A DNA stretch of 64,000 nucleotides from Wolfiporia cocos (GCA_029448655.1 JACCLO010000013.1:2542001-2606000), one strand, 5' to 3'; positions 47,731-59,922 are shown, counted from the first letter of the stretch. Numbers and translations are program-made. The notes: generated by a model from the sequence alone, not told the origin.

Positions 47731-48960
47731 GACGCTTCCTATCCAGACAGCAACTCGAACGATTTCCCGTGGCGTGCGCTCACTGGCGCCGCAATACCAA
47801 CATTGTTTCAGCATATATTCGACGAATTTGCGGGCATGAGGCATCAGCCAGATCCTGTTGAAAATCGTGTAAGTTGATGCCACCCTTTCGCTGAACTGAC
47901 GGTACTTGCGCGCCACTGAGTCAAGTACGGAGGTACTCGTAGGGCGAATAACTCCTTGCCCTTCGAGCCCTTTTCTGACAGGCGCCAGATGGCATATATT
48001 GCATCATCACATCGACTGCGTATACCGCGTATCGGGTATGGAGTGCTGGATTCCCGTATTTTCGTCGGCAGCATACGGCAGCAAACCAGTTTGCCTCCTT
48101 CGAGGCGGCATGACCTCTGAGATGCAGCAATACTTCTCCATCATGCCTGTTGGGCACATTTAAGCCCTTTACATTGTGCAACAGCTCTGTTATGGTAATC
48201 TATCTCTCCACCGTGCTAGTGATTTGACTTCGGGGGGCTTGGAGCCAACGAGATGCACGCCGTTCATTCACGATTGCATCACATTATGTTGTACCACACG
48301 ACAGTGTACTTGCATACTGGTGTTATTGATCAAAAGGTATGTTATGCAGTCAGTTTCGTAATCTCCTGAGACGCTTCGTATCCAGACAGCAACCCGGACG
48401 ATTTCTCGCTGCGTGCGCTTCCTGGCGCCGCGATACCAACATTGTTTCAATATATATCGACGAATTTGCGAGCGCGAGGCATCAGCCAGATTCTGTTAAA
48501 AATTGTGTAAGTTGATGTTACCGTTTCGCTGAGATGTACTTGCGCGCCACTGTGTCAAGTACGGAGGTACTCGTAGGCCGGACAACCCCTTACCCTTCGA
48601 GCTCTTTTCTAACAGGCACCTAGTGGCGCTCAACGGTCATATTGACTGCGCACATCGCGTATCAGGTATGGAGCGCTGGATTCAAAGCGGCGGCATGGCC
48701 TCTGAATTGCATGAAGACTTCTCCATCATGCCTGTAGGGAACACTGAAGCTCTTTACATTGTGCAACAGCTCTGTCATGGTAACATATCTTCACCGTGCT
48801 AGTGATTTGACTTCCGGGTGCTATGAGTAAGCGAGTTCACGTCGTTCATTCACAATTGCATCCTAAAAGGTTGCGCCACACACCAACGTACTTGCATACT
48901 GGATAACATCAGTGAAAGGCAGTTTGCTATCGATTAATATGCAGCCAGTTTCCTAATCTC
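47731..48960. repeat. Diverged 0.6-kb tandem duplication
   Basis: 47731-48370 and 48371-48960 are collinear (TATCCAGACAGCAAC, CAACATTGTTTCA, AAGTACGGAGGTACTCGTAG, ACATTGTGCAACAGCTCTGT). The second copy has lost about 45 bp. No intact shared reading frame. Confidence 0.8.
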
Positions 48961-49007
48961 TCTTCTTCAGATGCTGGTATTGGCCTTGAGGTAAGGCTTG
49001 TTTCACT

Positions 49008-49556
49008 GTGCCACTCGCGGAGTATGAACGTTGGAGATGGCTATTGTATATGCGCCAAGTCTGCGAAGGTGAGTCCGCCATCAGCTTGCCACCGCCAGTC
49101 AGATGTCGCATTATAGCCACACGTAGGAAGATCCTCAAAGACATACAGAGTGATCTGCCGCCGTCTCATGTCTGTCCTCTGTACGTCCCACCTTGTCCTA
49201 CCTCGCTGCATACTACCGTGCTTACCGCTCCAGTGTATCGGGTCATCGATGTTGAATCCCCTCTCTGGTACGCTCCACTCTCGGCTGGCTCTCAGTCGTT
49301 GTTGCTGGTCTCGCGCCCACTGCCATATCGGTATCGCGACTGTCTCTGCGTGGTTTGTGTGCTCCCTGATGCCGCACCGGTGCTCAGCACCCCCCTGCGC
49401 TCGATGCTAGCTCGGTACACGAGAGCCACATCGCGCCGCGACGACTACTACAAGCTGAACGCCCGTAGCCATGAAGAGTATATAGCCTGGGCGTGCGGGG
49501 GTTCGCTGAGGGCAAGCGCAAGTCAATCGTTCCATACCCGGTCCGACATGAGGTGA
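49008..49556 (+). CDS. Unrecognised 182-codon frame (doubtful)
   Basis: The longest plus frame in this part, with a plausible ATG and a mildly basic, tyrosine-rich C terminus (YYKLNARSHEEYIAW). There is no paralog in the window, no recognised domain and no introns. It sits between a duplication and featureless DNA. It may be a chance frame or an exon of a larger lost gene. Confidence 0.25.
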   Translation: MPLAEYERWRWLLYMRQVCEGESAISLPPPVRCRIIATRRKILKDIQSDLPPSHVCPLYVPPCPTSLHTTVLTAPVYRVIDVESPLWYAPLSAGSQSLLLVSRPLPYRYRDCLCVVCVLPDAAPVLSTPLRSMLARYTRATSRRDDYYKLNARSHEEYIAWACGGSLRASASQSFHTRSDMR

Positions 49557-49559
49557 GTT

Positions 49560-50540
49560 CTCAAAGCCGTATCTGAGCAATATAATGCTCTAGCGGTCAA
49601 GCAGAAGAGTGGAAGCGTTTTGCGAGGAACCCTGCCCCTAATCAATTCATTTGTATCTGGCCAATTGATACTAACGGACAGGGTATATGTGGACGTGCAG
49701 GCGATGCCACAGCTATCAAGAAACACATTGATTCCAGCCATTTCCCCACTCTGTGAGTCCGAATGTTCGAATACAGTTCACGCATACCTGATGGTCGTTC
49801 AATAGATCACTCACTTGTCATGCATGTGGATTATTGTTAACACAGAATGGCATGTTAGTCGCCCATCTGTCAACTCAGTAAGCCTCCTATCAGCTTCATT
49901 GTTCAACGGGATATTCAATACTCTTGCATCTCCAGCGTACCTCCGGTAGGAACTTCTTGCCCTCACTGCGGTCGCGTATTCGCGAATGCTACTCTGACCC
50001 ATGACCATTCAGCAACAGCATGGCTTCCCATCTAATCGTTAAATTCAGCTCAACATCAAAGTGTTATGAATTCCAAATTCGCTGCTAACGTACGTCCGTA
50101 TAATTGTTATTTCCCTCCCGAAATGTCCATGACAGTCTATTCTATACTGACATCGATACATGTCGCTATATTCATACCGTACATCGATATAATTCTGTTG
50201 TGTCTCGTAAAGGACCACAAGTATTTCGTTATAGTTCGCATCTTCAAGTCATAGTAGGATCATAATGATATTCCGTATAGCAACACAGACGATGTGAGAA
50301 CCTGGCAACTTGCTGCCAGTGCCCAATTGCTTTGCGCCTTCTGCGGTTCAATATTCCCTATTGAGCATGCGATCGCGTGTTCACCCAAGAGCCTGCGCAG
50401 AGACGGCTGTCCGTATCCCTGTCAACGTTGTCGGTGACAAGTCAAATACTGTCCCAAATACATGAGTGAATCCTCAATACACTTGAGTTTGATTCCATTA
50501 GCCGGCCAGAACACTCAGCGATACATGCAGGATCACCATG
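49560..50540. other. Intergenic, AT-rich, no gene recognised
   Basis: No repeat or coding signal. The right part is the 3' flank of the minus-strand nuclease-kinase gene. Confidence 0.4.
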
Positions 50541-50544
50541 ATAA

Positions 50545-52664
50545 TCACGGGTTTAAGTTTTGATGCGTGAGAACGCGGAAAAGGTGCGCATCATGCTCCT
50601 TCTCTATAAGCCCTCCCCGCTTCACTCCACGGTGCCAACCTATGGTTTGCTCATCCAGGAGAATATCGCTAGGATACCGCACTTCACCATCCTTCCCGCA
50701 CCAGTCAAAGTCGACCAGCACAATCCCGTCTCCCACAATTAACACATTCGGAGCACGCAAGTCACCAAACACAAACCCGTCCTGGTGCAACGTCGTGACT
50801 GCGCTGCGGAGCGACTGGATGTGTGTGGGATCCATCAGCGCACCATCGACCTCGCTACCCTCAACAAAATCCATGACGACAACCTGCATCCCGATGCTAG
50901 GCTCGTGCGCGCAGTACCGAAGCTTCGGGGCCTGTGGGGGCGAGGCTCTGGCGAGCAGCTCGTGCGCTTTGTGATTGTACGTGTACGCGAATTTGACGAC
51001 GACCTTTGCTATCTCAGACTCGCTCTCGGCCTCTGCTACGAATACCGCCTTCTCGTTGATGTAGGGAACAAGGCGCTCCCTGTACTTGAGCACGACCTTC
51101 TTGCCTGCGCTGTCGCAGTATGTGGTGAAATGGGGACCAATGAAAGAGGGCACGTGCAGTGAGCGAACACCTGCACTGGCAGTGGAAGCACGAGTAGAAC
51201 GGCGAGCGACCGAAGGCGCTGGGGGAGAAATGGCTTGAACCAGCTGTGAATAGTACTCGTCGAGATCTTTAATACACTCCTTCAGCGCGCGAAAGAGTCT
51301 CGCGACACGGTAGCCGGCATCATCGAGCGGTGAGCGGCGGTTCTGGCCTGGGCGAGGGATGATGCTGATGTAGTCCGTGAGGGTCTGTGCGATTAGGTTG
51401 TCGGCATACACAGCGCCGCTGACGATGATGTTCGGGCCAGCTATCCCTATGAGGAATGCGGGACAGCAACACACTTGTCGGACAGGCAAAGCCTAGGATC
51501 AACACATTAGCATTACAACGGGCAGCGCTGCGAGCGACACACCTCGTCAGACGAGTATATAGCCACGTAAGCGCACTCAGCCTGGGCAATTGGATCGCAG
51601 CCGCCCTCCCCAATCTCGGCCTTTACCTCGGTGATCGCGACAACGGTGCGGAAGCCATCAAGCACCTTCGAAGAGAACACGACACCGTCTGGTTGTAGTT
51701 TACCGGAAATATAGGAGAGTGTTGCAGCCACGAAAATGCTTGGATGTACTGCCAAACCCATCTCGGACGTTTCAATCTTTCGCTCGTCTTCAACTTTGTA
51801 GTAGGCAGCGGCCTGGGTGACGAAATTTTGCGCACGATCAAGCTCTTCGTGAGTAAATTCTTGAGGATCGGCCATCATCTGGATGAACTTGGCATACACT
51901 GGATGATAGATAGCGATTGGCGGGGGCGTCAGTCCGAGAGGCCGGCAGTTGTAGAGAGCATCCAGACGGGTGCTCTTTTGGGTCTCGATACGCTGCGCAA
52001 GGGTGGCGCCAGTCGAGGGAGATCGTCGTGATCTAGCGGCTGCAGCAATGTTTTCGCGACCTAGTATATGTTCTTAGGGGAGAATACTGCGTTCCAAGAT
52101 AAAGTTGACTGACGAATTTGTGCATCCGACTCGTTCACTTCTTGTAAATGATACAGCGATGGTGGGGGAGCTCGGGCCACGATGGCTAATAGAAATGCTG
52201 TAATACGCGAGGGATAAAAGAGTTCGCAGACGCACTTAGCACGGCAATCACATTCTCCGGCTTCGTCAAGCTTTTCATCATCTTACGACGGGAGAAATCG
52301 CATGCATTTTCCTCCATGTACGCGTCATCGACGACTTCAAATTGTTTCTTCATAGCTTGTGCGGTTCCATGGACGGGCCCGAGCGATTCTAAGAGCTGTA
52401 GGAAAATCAGTACAGAAGATAACGATATCTCAGGCCACAATCAAGTTGTCGCACCTCAAATATTTCCACAGTCATCTCACTGTCTGGATGGATTTTGAGG
52501 CGATATGACTTGACACGAACCTCGTCGATGACAGCATTAATCAAGTCGGATACATAGGCGCGTTCGGATGGGAGATACTCGTAGAAAGTATTCGTCAGAT
52601 ACCGATACTTGTCGGCAGTGGCAAGCAGAATAGGAACGTCAAACGAACGAGGTTCTCCGGACAT
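50545..52664 (-). CDS. PD-(D/E)XK-like nuclease fused to kinase-like domain (Crinkler/CR-type architecture)
   Basis: Exons on the minus strand are 52664-52455, 52395-52236, 52185-52114, 52060-51543 and 51492-50545: 1908 nt, 635 residues, all phases closing. About 150 N-terminal residues form an unrecognised, mainly helical header. Residues 180-320 look like a restriction-endonuclease fold: QPDGVVF, then ITEVKAEIGEGG (the E-x-K signature), then a Q in QAECAYV. Residues 430-620 form a protein-kinase-like domain: VVVKF (candidate ATP lysine), HQDGFVFGDLRAPNVLI (catalytic loop) and LVDFDWCGKDGEVRYP (metal-binding DFD). GDLR..N followed by DFDW.G..GEVRYP is typical of kinase-like domains in Crinkler-type proteins of oomycetes and fungi (established), where nuclease-kinase pairs are proposed to act in conflict or signalling. 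The role here is inference. No signal peptide is visible. The gene looks intact, unlike most of its surroundings. Confidence 0.85.
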
Positions 52665-52794
52665 GATGACGGAGGGGTAACGGAGACGCTTGCGTTGTGG
52701 TGGATGCGATTCTAGTTGAGTGTGCTATGCTACTCTGCACGTTCTACGCAAAGTTGAGGTTTGGGTTGGTGTTTGGAATATGACGTTCCTGGGA

Positions 52795-53250
52795 TGTGAC
52801 GTTCCCAGGCGCTGGTGACGGCACAAAGCCGTCACGCGGAAGTCACAGTCTACAAGGCTGTAGCGCCGATTCCGGCATGGCCCGCTACGTTTTCGGCTCT
52901 ACTGACACAAGCAACAGACTAGCACTCAACCGGGGGAAGGGGGCTCGCTCAAAGGCGCCTTCCTGGTCCCGGGACCACTAGCCGTCAAAGGCCAAGACAA
53001 GTCTGAGGTTTACGCTCAGACTGCCTGGCATATATACTCCTAAGATATTTGTACATATTTGTGTACGGCGGCTCAGAGGCCTCTACGTACTGGTATCTAA
53101 CTGGCTATGAGCTACGGGCCGGTAATGGCATCGGAGCGCTGGCATGCGAGGATGTCCATGGCGACGTAGTGTATAAGGGGCGGATCTAAGGAGTAGCCAA
53201 TCTGTCGGGTTCGATCAGTGGTTCTCGTCGATCGTAGGTGCGCCGGTAAT
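52795..53250 (-). mobile_element. LTR-like remnant with promoter hairpin
   Basis: A candidate end, TGTGACGT, lies at 52795. In minus orientation TATATA (near 53035) is followed by a hairpin with stems AGTCTGAG and CTCAGACT (53000-53022). No target duplication was found and the right limit is uncertain. Confidence 0.4.
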
Positions 53251-54860
53251 GGCGGGGTTCTAAGTCCGTGATCGGGCGTGGTCTGCCACGATCGGGGTAT
53301 AGCGCTCTGTGACTGGTAGGGTTCTCAGTCGTGCAGAGCCTGGGGTTATTATCCCTGCCTGATGTACTTGTAGGTCAGGGTGCGTACGGGGTATAGTATA
53401 GTGTCTATGCCAGTAATGGCGAGTGTCCGTGCGTTGGAGATGCGAGGTGCTAGGTTTAGTGTTCTGGGTCACGTGTGAGTGTAGACCGTACTTCCTAGTC
53501 GGCGTATAGCGTAGTGTGTGGTGGCGGTTTAGCCTTTAGTTGTACAAGGCGTACCGTCGTGCTATCGTAGCCTGTTGGACTCTAGGGATCGGCTCGTGAC
53601 TCCGGGGTTTAGGGACTAGGCAGCGTATGGTTCTTGCTGCCGGGACTTGGACTGAGTTTAGGGTTAGACTGCTGGTGGCCTGCTAGTGCCCGTAGTGTCC
53701 TGTATAGCGGAGGGCTTCTACTAGCGTTGCCGTAGGATTCCAGCTGGGCTCGGATGGAGTGCTGTAGCGTGCTTATGGCGTGAATGGGGTGTCAACCTAG
53801 CGTGGTCTACTAGGCTTTGAAATTGGCTTGTGACATCTACTGAGTCGCCAAATCCGTGCGATGTATGGTTATGGGTGTTTTGAGACAAATCATCATTTGT
53901 GAAAACCGAGCACGCGTTGCAATGAACACGTAATCAATATAAATTGCAACTAAATACAATCAATTGTAAGCAAGTTGTAACGCGTGCGCGGCGCTTCCAA
54001 TCGAGGTCAGGTGATTGCTGAGGGTGTTCCAATCGCCGGGAGGCAGGGTCAGATTGCAAGCCCATTGCAATTGCTATGGAGCGTTTTAATGAGTTACAAT
54101 TATTCCTGCTACCGAAGGTAGTGGGTTCTTATCATCGTGAATTCGTCAAATGAACATACAACTTTTGCAAGGCACCTAATTTTCGTTTCATATTTCGACG
54201 CCTGTGGCTTATCCCATTGCTAAGCATGTGAAACTTTTGCCTTTTGTGTTTTGCCACGTTGGCCTCGGCATCTGCCCTTCATGAGGCAAAAAAGACGGCT
54301 TGCCTTCCTCATCAAGCCTCGCCTTGCTGTTGTCGGCTCGTATGCTGGAATACCTGCCAACTTTCTCGTTGATTCTGATGCTGCACAATTGCACATCTCT
54401 TTGTCCACAGTGCCAGGTAGAGCAAGTTGGGTGTGAAGCTGACGTCCACAAGCTGTCATGCATTCTGGGCTGGATCAGTATGTCGTGCCTGGCTTCACAT
54501 GGGGGGATCGGTGACTCACCGGATGTGGGGAGGCAAGCAGGTCGTGCTCGATGATGAAGTGGTGTGACGGGTATGTCACGACACTGCTTTTGTGTGGGCA
54601 GACGCATATCTGTCTGGTGAGGCAGAAGTGTCGTTCAGCCTGGCGGTGGAACGCGAACCAACGAATGGATGTACATACACATGTCCGATGGCAACATCCG
54701 CTGCACACGTCGTGAATGGCATGGGTGAGGTAAGGAGTGGTGAGACACCGTGGGCCATGAGGAGTCATTATATGAAGTGTTGATGTCACAGATTTATTCT
54801 GGGGCATCACTGCTATTTTTTACAGGATTATTACGCTATTCTACACCTTGTAAGTAGCCA
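53251..54860. other. Gene-free, retroelement-like DNA
   Basis: Scattered GCCAGTAATGGC/GGTAATGGC words resemble those in the LTRs to the right. A GCAATT-rich stretch lies at 53930-54110. Minus frames at 54209-54607 and 54475-54810 have no motifs. I see no gene. Confidence 0.4.
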
Positions 54861-54870
54861 TCCTAAGTAG

Positions 54871-55247
54871 TGTCACACCCCCTATCCATGGGCACCATTA
54901 CTGGCACCACCCTCTATGCGGAAGCGCCCTTACAGGCGTCTTCCATCACATTATGCCAGAGCGCCATTACTGGCGTCTCTACCATTATGCCACATGGCTC
55001 GGCGCCATTACTGGTGCCTTGTCATTATGTTACTTTTCCTCTACGTTACGCGCATGGACTCTCACACCTTAGGGCAGGCTCGTAGGTACTGGTGCACCCC
55101 CATGTATATATGCGCAAGCATGAGGACTTACATCCTCATGTTTAGCATTCTCAACGTAGGGTAATGGAAACCCTCTTTCATGCTATCCCGTGGGCTGCTG
55201 CTCCTTTATTAGTCCTTTGACCTGCTTGTCTGGGGACTGTCACAAGA
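54871..55247 (+). mobile_element. Probable LTR (limits uncertain)
   Basis: It begins TGTCACACCC and contains four ATTACTGG-type words. CATGTATATA at 55101 is followed by a hairpin with stems CATGAGGA and TCCTCATG (55119-55140). A possible end is CTGTCACA at 55247; no target duplication was found. Confidence 0.5.
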
Positions 55248-55309
55248 ATTCTCCTAGTTTCCCTATATTTCTTACTATTTTTCCGGCAATTCTACGAATT
55301 ATCTACGAC

Positions 55310-56023
55310 TTCTAGACCAATAACTACGAGTGGATCGAAAAGCGGGGACTTCCGAATCCTAAGGATGTCCACTGCACAGAGAAAAAGTGGGACTGGTTCT
55401 TGGACGTCGACAAACAGATGAACGCCACCCACAAACATCTTTTCCGTCTGTGGAAAGCCCCGGACGCAACCACCACGGCACCCATAATCACCAAATTCAC
55501 CAAATTAATCATCGACTTCGACGATCTCTCCACACACCTGGAGCAAAGGGTCCATCAGGACTCCATGAAGAACTAAGATCTCCGCCACCTCGAAAAATAT
55601 CTCAGGAGGGTGGAGCACGTTTTTGGAGACCTAGACGTAAAGCAGCACGTTACATACTTGAAAACCCATTTAGTACATAACGGACTCAACTTCGACCTCG
55701 GCAAGCCCAAGTTGTAGTAGATAGAAAGTCCTGATAAGGCATATCATTCCGGTGCATGGCATTGACTGAAAGTCCTGACAAGGCATTTAAGTCCTTTAAA
55801 GGCACTTGTTCTTTCTGAATTATCGTTTAAGGAAGAACAGCTCAAGCTGACGAATACTACTCAGCAATGGTGTCATACACAATCGTCCAAGGCGCTTTGT
55901 ACAACACCCACAAGGTGGCTACGGCCTACTGCCCCGCCGTTGGCAAGCACGCGTGGCCCGGAGAGCAGACCTGCTTGATGGACTACCTGTGAGTCGTATT
56001 CGGCATCAGAGTTAGGGGGAGTG
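55310..56023 (+). pseudogene. Retroelement internal fragment
   Basis: The plus frame reads YEWIEKRGLPNPKDVH ... KKWDWFLDVDKQM ... HLFRLWKAPDA, then a TAA, then continues in frame with LRHLEKYLRRVEHVFGD, a composition typical of gag-like proteins. Several stops follow. It ends in a purine tract (GTTAGGGGGAG) directly before an LTR-type TGTCAC. The family is unassigned. Confidence 0.5.
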
Positions 56024-56524
56024 TCACAACCTTCAACTCAATCTGACCCAAATACTCTGGGTCATACCTCAACGCATACGCCCTACTCCTTTAGCCAGTA
56101 CCTTGCTAACCAAGAGGATCTAAGGTACCCAGAATCCTTAGTCGTCGTCGAGAATAGATGGCTTCAGACTGGCAAGTACAAGAGCACGCAGCGAGGCATG
56201 GAGTATAAGTGCCCGAAGGCATAGTCGAGAATAAAGGTTCTGGAGTACTTGAGTACCAGAACCCTAGTTTATATACATGAGAGGAGCGCAGTAACTACTA
56301 GTGAGTACTCTTGCCCTAAAGTGCATGGCCTGTGCGCATGCGCCTAAACGATCACGGTACCTTAGCGTACGTAATCACATCACATGTATAGTAGAAGGGT
56401 AGCCGCGCGTTAGCTACTTGGTCATATGCGCCAAGATGGGCGCGCACGTGACGGCGAGTCCCTAGGTCGTGAGTTCGACCCCCGGTAATCGTATAATAAG
56501 AGGCGTCACCGGAAAAGTGTGACA
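56024..56524. mobile_element. LTR, 501 bp
   Basis: It starts TGTCACAACC and ends GTGTGACA. The 5-bp flanks differ (GGGAG, CAATC), so it is not a simple solo LTR. A preceding purine tract suggests a plus-strand 3' LTR, but the TATA-hairpin module (CATGTATATA in the minus sense, hairpin 56236-56263) points the other way; orientation is unresolved. Confidence 0.65.
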
Positions 56525-56563
56525 CAATCCCGGCGCACGTGCGCCCGTTCCTAAACGTAAACT

Positions 56564-57212
56564 ATCACAAGACTAACTCGCCGTGCTATGCTCCTAAACC
56601 CCTAGGCGTAGCCTTTGACTCGGCTATGTCGAGGGAGAACCCAAGTGCGTATTATAATAGAGGCAAGCCCTCAGACGAGGCGTCGATGTTGGACGAGACG
56701 ACGAGGCAGGGTGGGCACTCAGCAGGCAAGGTGTAATCGAGTCGGGCCTAAGCCCTACGATGAGAATATTAGGTCTGAGGTGTTAAGACCTCAGACCGGA
56801 CTATATATACATGAGTGGACAGGTAACTACTAGGTATCTACCTGCCCTAACGTAAATGTCCGTGCGCAGCCCTATCGGCGTTGCTAAGACGTCGTTATGT
56901 ATATGTAAGCGGCCGGCCAGTAATGGCGGCCGCCGATCTGTCATTGACAAGGTGTCAGCGGCCCGGGCTAAGGGGACGCTTCGACGCGGTGTCGTGATCG
57001 TAAGGTCAGGTGCCGCTACGCGGTCACCTGCCTACGCGTCGTGATCACGTGACTTACTCTTCAGTACGCGATACACAAGTCGGACGCGTCCCGTAATGGG
57101 CGCGCCGCATGGCTTAGGCTTCAAGGGCTTTAGTGAGGGCCCTTGGACTCGTATCTACGGTGTACCACATGTCTAGACAAGGGAAAAGGTAACCGTTACC
57201 TTTCTTGTGACA
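56564..57212 (-). mobile_element. LTR of a minus-strand element, 649 bp
   Basis: In minus orientation it starts TGTCACAAGAAAGG and ends CTTGTGATA, close to an inverted pair. It is preceded by GAGGGGGTGA, like a polypurine tract, and by coding sequence of an element that ends at the LTR. CATGTATATATA is followed by a hairpin with stems GGTCTGAGG and CCTCAGACC (56772-56797). Confidence 0.65.
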
Positions 57213-58005
57213 TCACCCCCTCGTCTACCTTCATGGGCTCCATGAAGTACCTATTCGGCCTTCTGTTGGTATTCTTCAGGTCTAGCGTGCCACCGCTGAC
57301 CAGGTTTCCAAGCCTATAAACTGCCTTGTCAGGCAGAACCCGTAGGTTTTTGTTTTTCTTCATCCGGTTATGCGCTAATTCCTGCCTTCGGCCTTGCTTA
57401 AGGGCCATGCCGGAGGGTACCGGAGGCATGTCGGGGTACGCTATGGATGTGGCGGCCTTGCTTAAGGGCGGTGCCTGGGGTGCGCCCGCGTTTTTACGCC
57501 TTTGCGGGGCTTATGCTTGTATGTGAGAGTGGCGGTGTCGGAGAGGGGTCCGGTTGCGTTCCGGTCCCGGCGCGGTGCTGTGTACTTGGATGGCCTATCC
57601 CAGCGTGCGCTGCTGCAATCCCTAGGTGTGCGTGTTTTTCGCTATCCTTTGTTTGCTCTCTTTCTCACTTCGCTGGCTGCTCCGGTCGTCGTCTTATGCC
57701 TAAGCGGGCGGATGGCGACGTCGCGGTCCGGAGGGCTGCGGGGGGTCAAGCGTTGTGGCGGTGGATCCTTGCCCTTGCGCGTTGGCTTGCGCGTTGGATC
57801 CTCAAGCTTTGGCGGGCCTGCCCGTTCGGCAGGTCCTGGCCTATTGTTGAGGTACGTGCCGTTTTTGCACGTCCTCGCCCTATGCGCCGAGAGGTTGGGG
57901 GCCTCTCCGCAGGGTTCGGCGTTGCTCCTTCTGCACTAGCCCTCCGCGTCCTTGGCAGGTACGTGGGGCCTTCTCGCGTCTTACGGAGGTTGCCATCGTG
58001 GTGAA
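57213..58005 (-). pseudogene. 3'-terminal remnant of a minus-strand LTR element
   Basis: The minus frame 57429-57196 reads KQGRRQELAHNRMKKNKNL ... NRRPNRYFMEPMKVDEG and runs up to the LTR. A second minus frame (58015-57746) is basic and arginine-rich. No catalytic motif remains. GCCTTGCTTAAGGG occurs twice, 60 bp apart. The remnant abuts the 5' end of the plus-strand Gypsy element. Confidence 0.5.
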
Positions 58006-58034
58006 GGTGGGACAACTATTGTACTGCCATCCCC

Positions 58035-59922
58035 TTGTCGGACCTCATAGTCCTGTACGGCGACGTCCACTGGTACTCCCAGGAAAGATCGGGACCCGTG
58101 CCACCCCCGGCTCCAAGAGCCCCCAGATTTGTATCCCCCAAACGAAGCACCACGCCACAAGGCAAACCCCCTCTCAGCAGGGAACCCCTATTTGGGACAC
58201 TCCCAAGCCTGCTGCCAGAGTACAAAAGGAGGACTCTGGAAATAGTAGCACAGCCGGAACGGAGCGAAAACAAGCTAAACGGTCGGCTGCAGCGTACTCT
58301 GGAGACCGCCGCTTCGGACGAAGTACTGCAGGTGGGAAAAGAGACATACAGGGAAGCTCTGTATCAGGCGAAAAATCACCTCTACAGCAACCTCGTGGCT
58401 TACAAAAGCCGTGTTGACACGGATATGGAAATGGTCTGGAACAAGACCAACCAAATCTGGAGCCATAACCAGGTGCTTCAAAATTGAATCAAAGCCCTGG
58501 AGGAGGCAGAAAGCCTGAGGCAGAGCCTCGATAACCTAATGGAGACTGGTTTCGAACGAATTGAGAGATCCATCAAAGCCCTCGAAAAACGCCCGGCAGC
58601 TTTGGCCGGAGGATCCAGTGGTGCCGAGGTCACGGCACTAATTAATCGTATTGACCAACTCGAAGCAGAGCTAACCGCTCTAAAAAAACGCACCAGCAGC
58701 CACGCCAGCAGCTGCCCCCACGGTCACCTTCTAGCAGACCAAACCGACTCAGCCCCCGAAATTCTCGGGCCCAAAGGATTCCATTTCTTCAAAAGAATGG
58801 ATCCAAAAGATGGGCATGTACTTTGCAGATGCCCAGGTTACTAAGGAGGAGGACAAAGTCTGCCAGGCCTTACTAAGGCTGACGGGCGAAGCCTACCAAT
58901 ACATGTCCCCAGTAGTCAATAAAATAGCCGCGGGACAAACCTCTGGACACACCTGGAAAACATTCTCGGAGACAATTGAGAAGGTTTATGAGAAAAAGAC
59001 GGACAAGGAAATTGCTGAAAAGGAGATTGAAGGGTACTTCGGTGACGAAGGGAAAAAGAAGATCCAGTCGGACTTCCTCAACTGGGCACAGAAGCTCAGG
59101 ACCCTGGCACGTCTGGCCAAGACTGATAACAAGATGTTGTTCAGTCACATCAAATGAATACTCCCAGAAAAGGTGCAAGAAACCCTCACTACCTTGGAAT
59201 CGGTCCCCAACTTCACAATGCCGACCAACTGGGAGGTCTACCTCGATATGGCCATCGACCTCTATAAGAGGCAATACCCGGATAAACTCAAAGGCAAAAT
59301 ATTTGAGGAAGAAAAGAAAAAGGAGTCGTCGGGGTCTGGCAAGACCACCGAAAAAGCTACGTCCAAGGCTGATGACAAAGGCAAAGGCAAAGCAAAGGAA
59401 ACCGGTTCCTATGGGAAGGACTGTCGCAAACACCCCGGACAACACAAATGGGGCAACTGTCCGGAAAACCCTAAGAACCAGCCCAAGGAAGCCAAGCTGG
59501 CCACTAGTGAGAGTGGAACAACGAAGCCGTCAGGCTCGTCAAGCGGAACACAACAGTCAGGCCAGAAGAAATTGGACCCAAAAAAGAAATACAAGGTCCG
59601 AGTGGTCAGCACCCAGGAACTGGTGACTGACGATGAAGACGAGTCCCCCAAAGCCACCATAGGGACTCTCCGGGCCAACGTTCCGAATGTACCAGAGGTG
59701 GTTCCTCTGGCCCCCACTACGCGCATCAGCGAAGAAGAGAAAAGCAGAAGCCCGGTGCGATCGGCTGAAAGCACCAGCTCCGTCCAGTCCCCGTCGACTA
59801 CACCGTCGGGCGACTCCATCAGGGCACATCTACCCTGGCTTCGACAGTGGATAGCCGACTCCACAAACACCCTTGGGATCCACAGCAGATCTACCTTGGG
59901 TTTTTCCACTGAGCACATGTGA
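58035..59922 (+). pseudogene. Gypsy gag (nucleocapsid precursor), broken
   Basis: An N-terminal proline-rich stretch, then a coiled-coil-like region (58480-58690), the capsid core (WIQKMGMYFADAQVTKEEDKV ... in two parts) and a C-terminal linker with a zinc-knuckle-like CRKHPGQHKWGNC. Stops at 58485, 58732 and 59155 and a one-base frameshift at the A run around 58682 break it. The C-terminal part overlaps the pol frame at about 59919, suggesting frameshift expression in the ancestor. Confidence 0.85.

Noticed and set aside
52795..53885. One complete solo LTR from TGTGACGT to GAGACA
   Set aside because: No 5-bp duplication found and the length is atypical; kept only as a low-confidence remnant with the promoter hairpin.
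56024..57212. A single LTR pair (56024-56524 with 54871-55247, or with 56564-57212) bounding one element
   Set aside because: The sequences are not similar enough to be the two LTRs of one insertion, and flanking 5-mers do not match.
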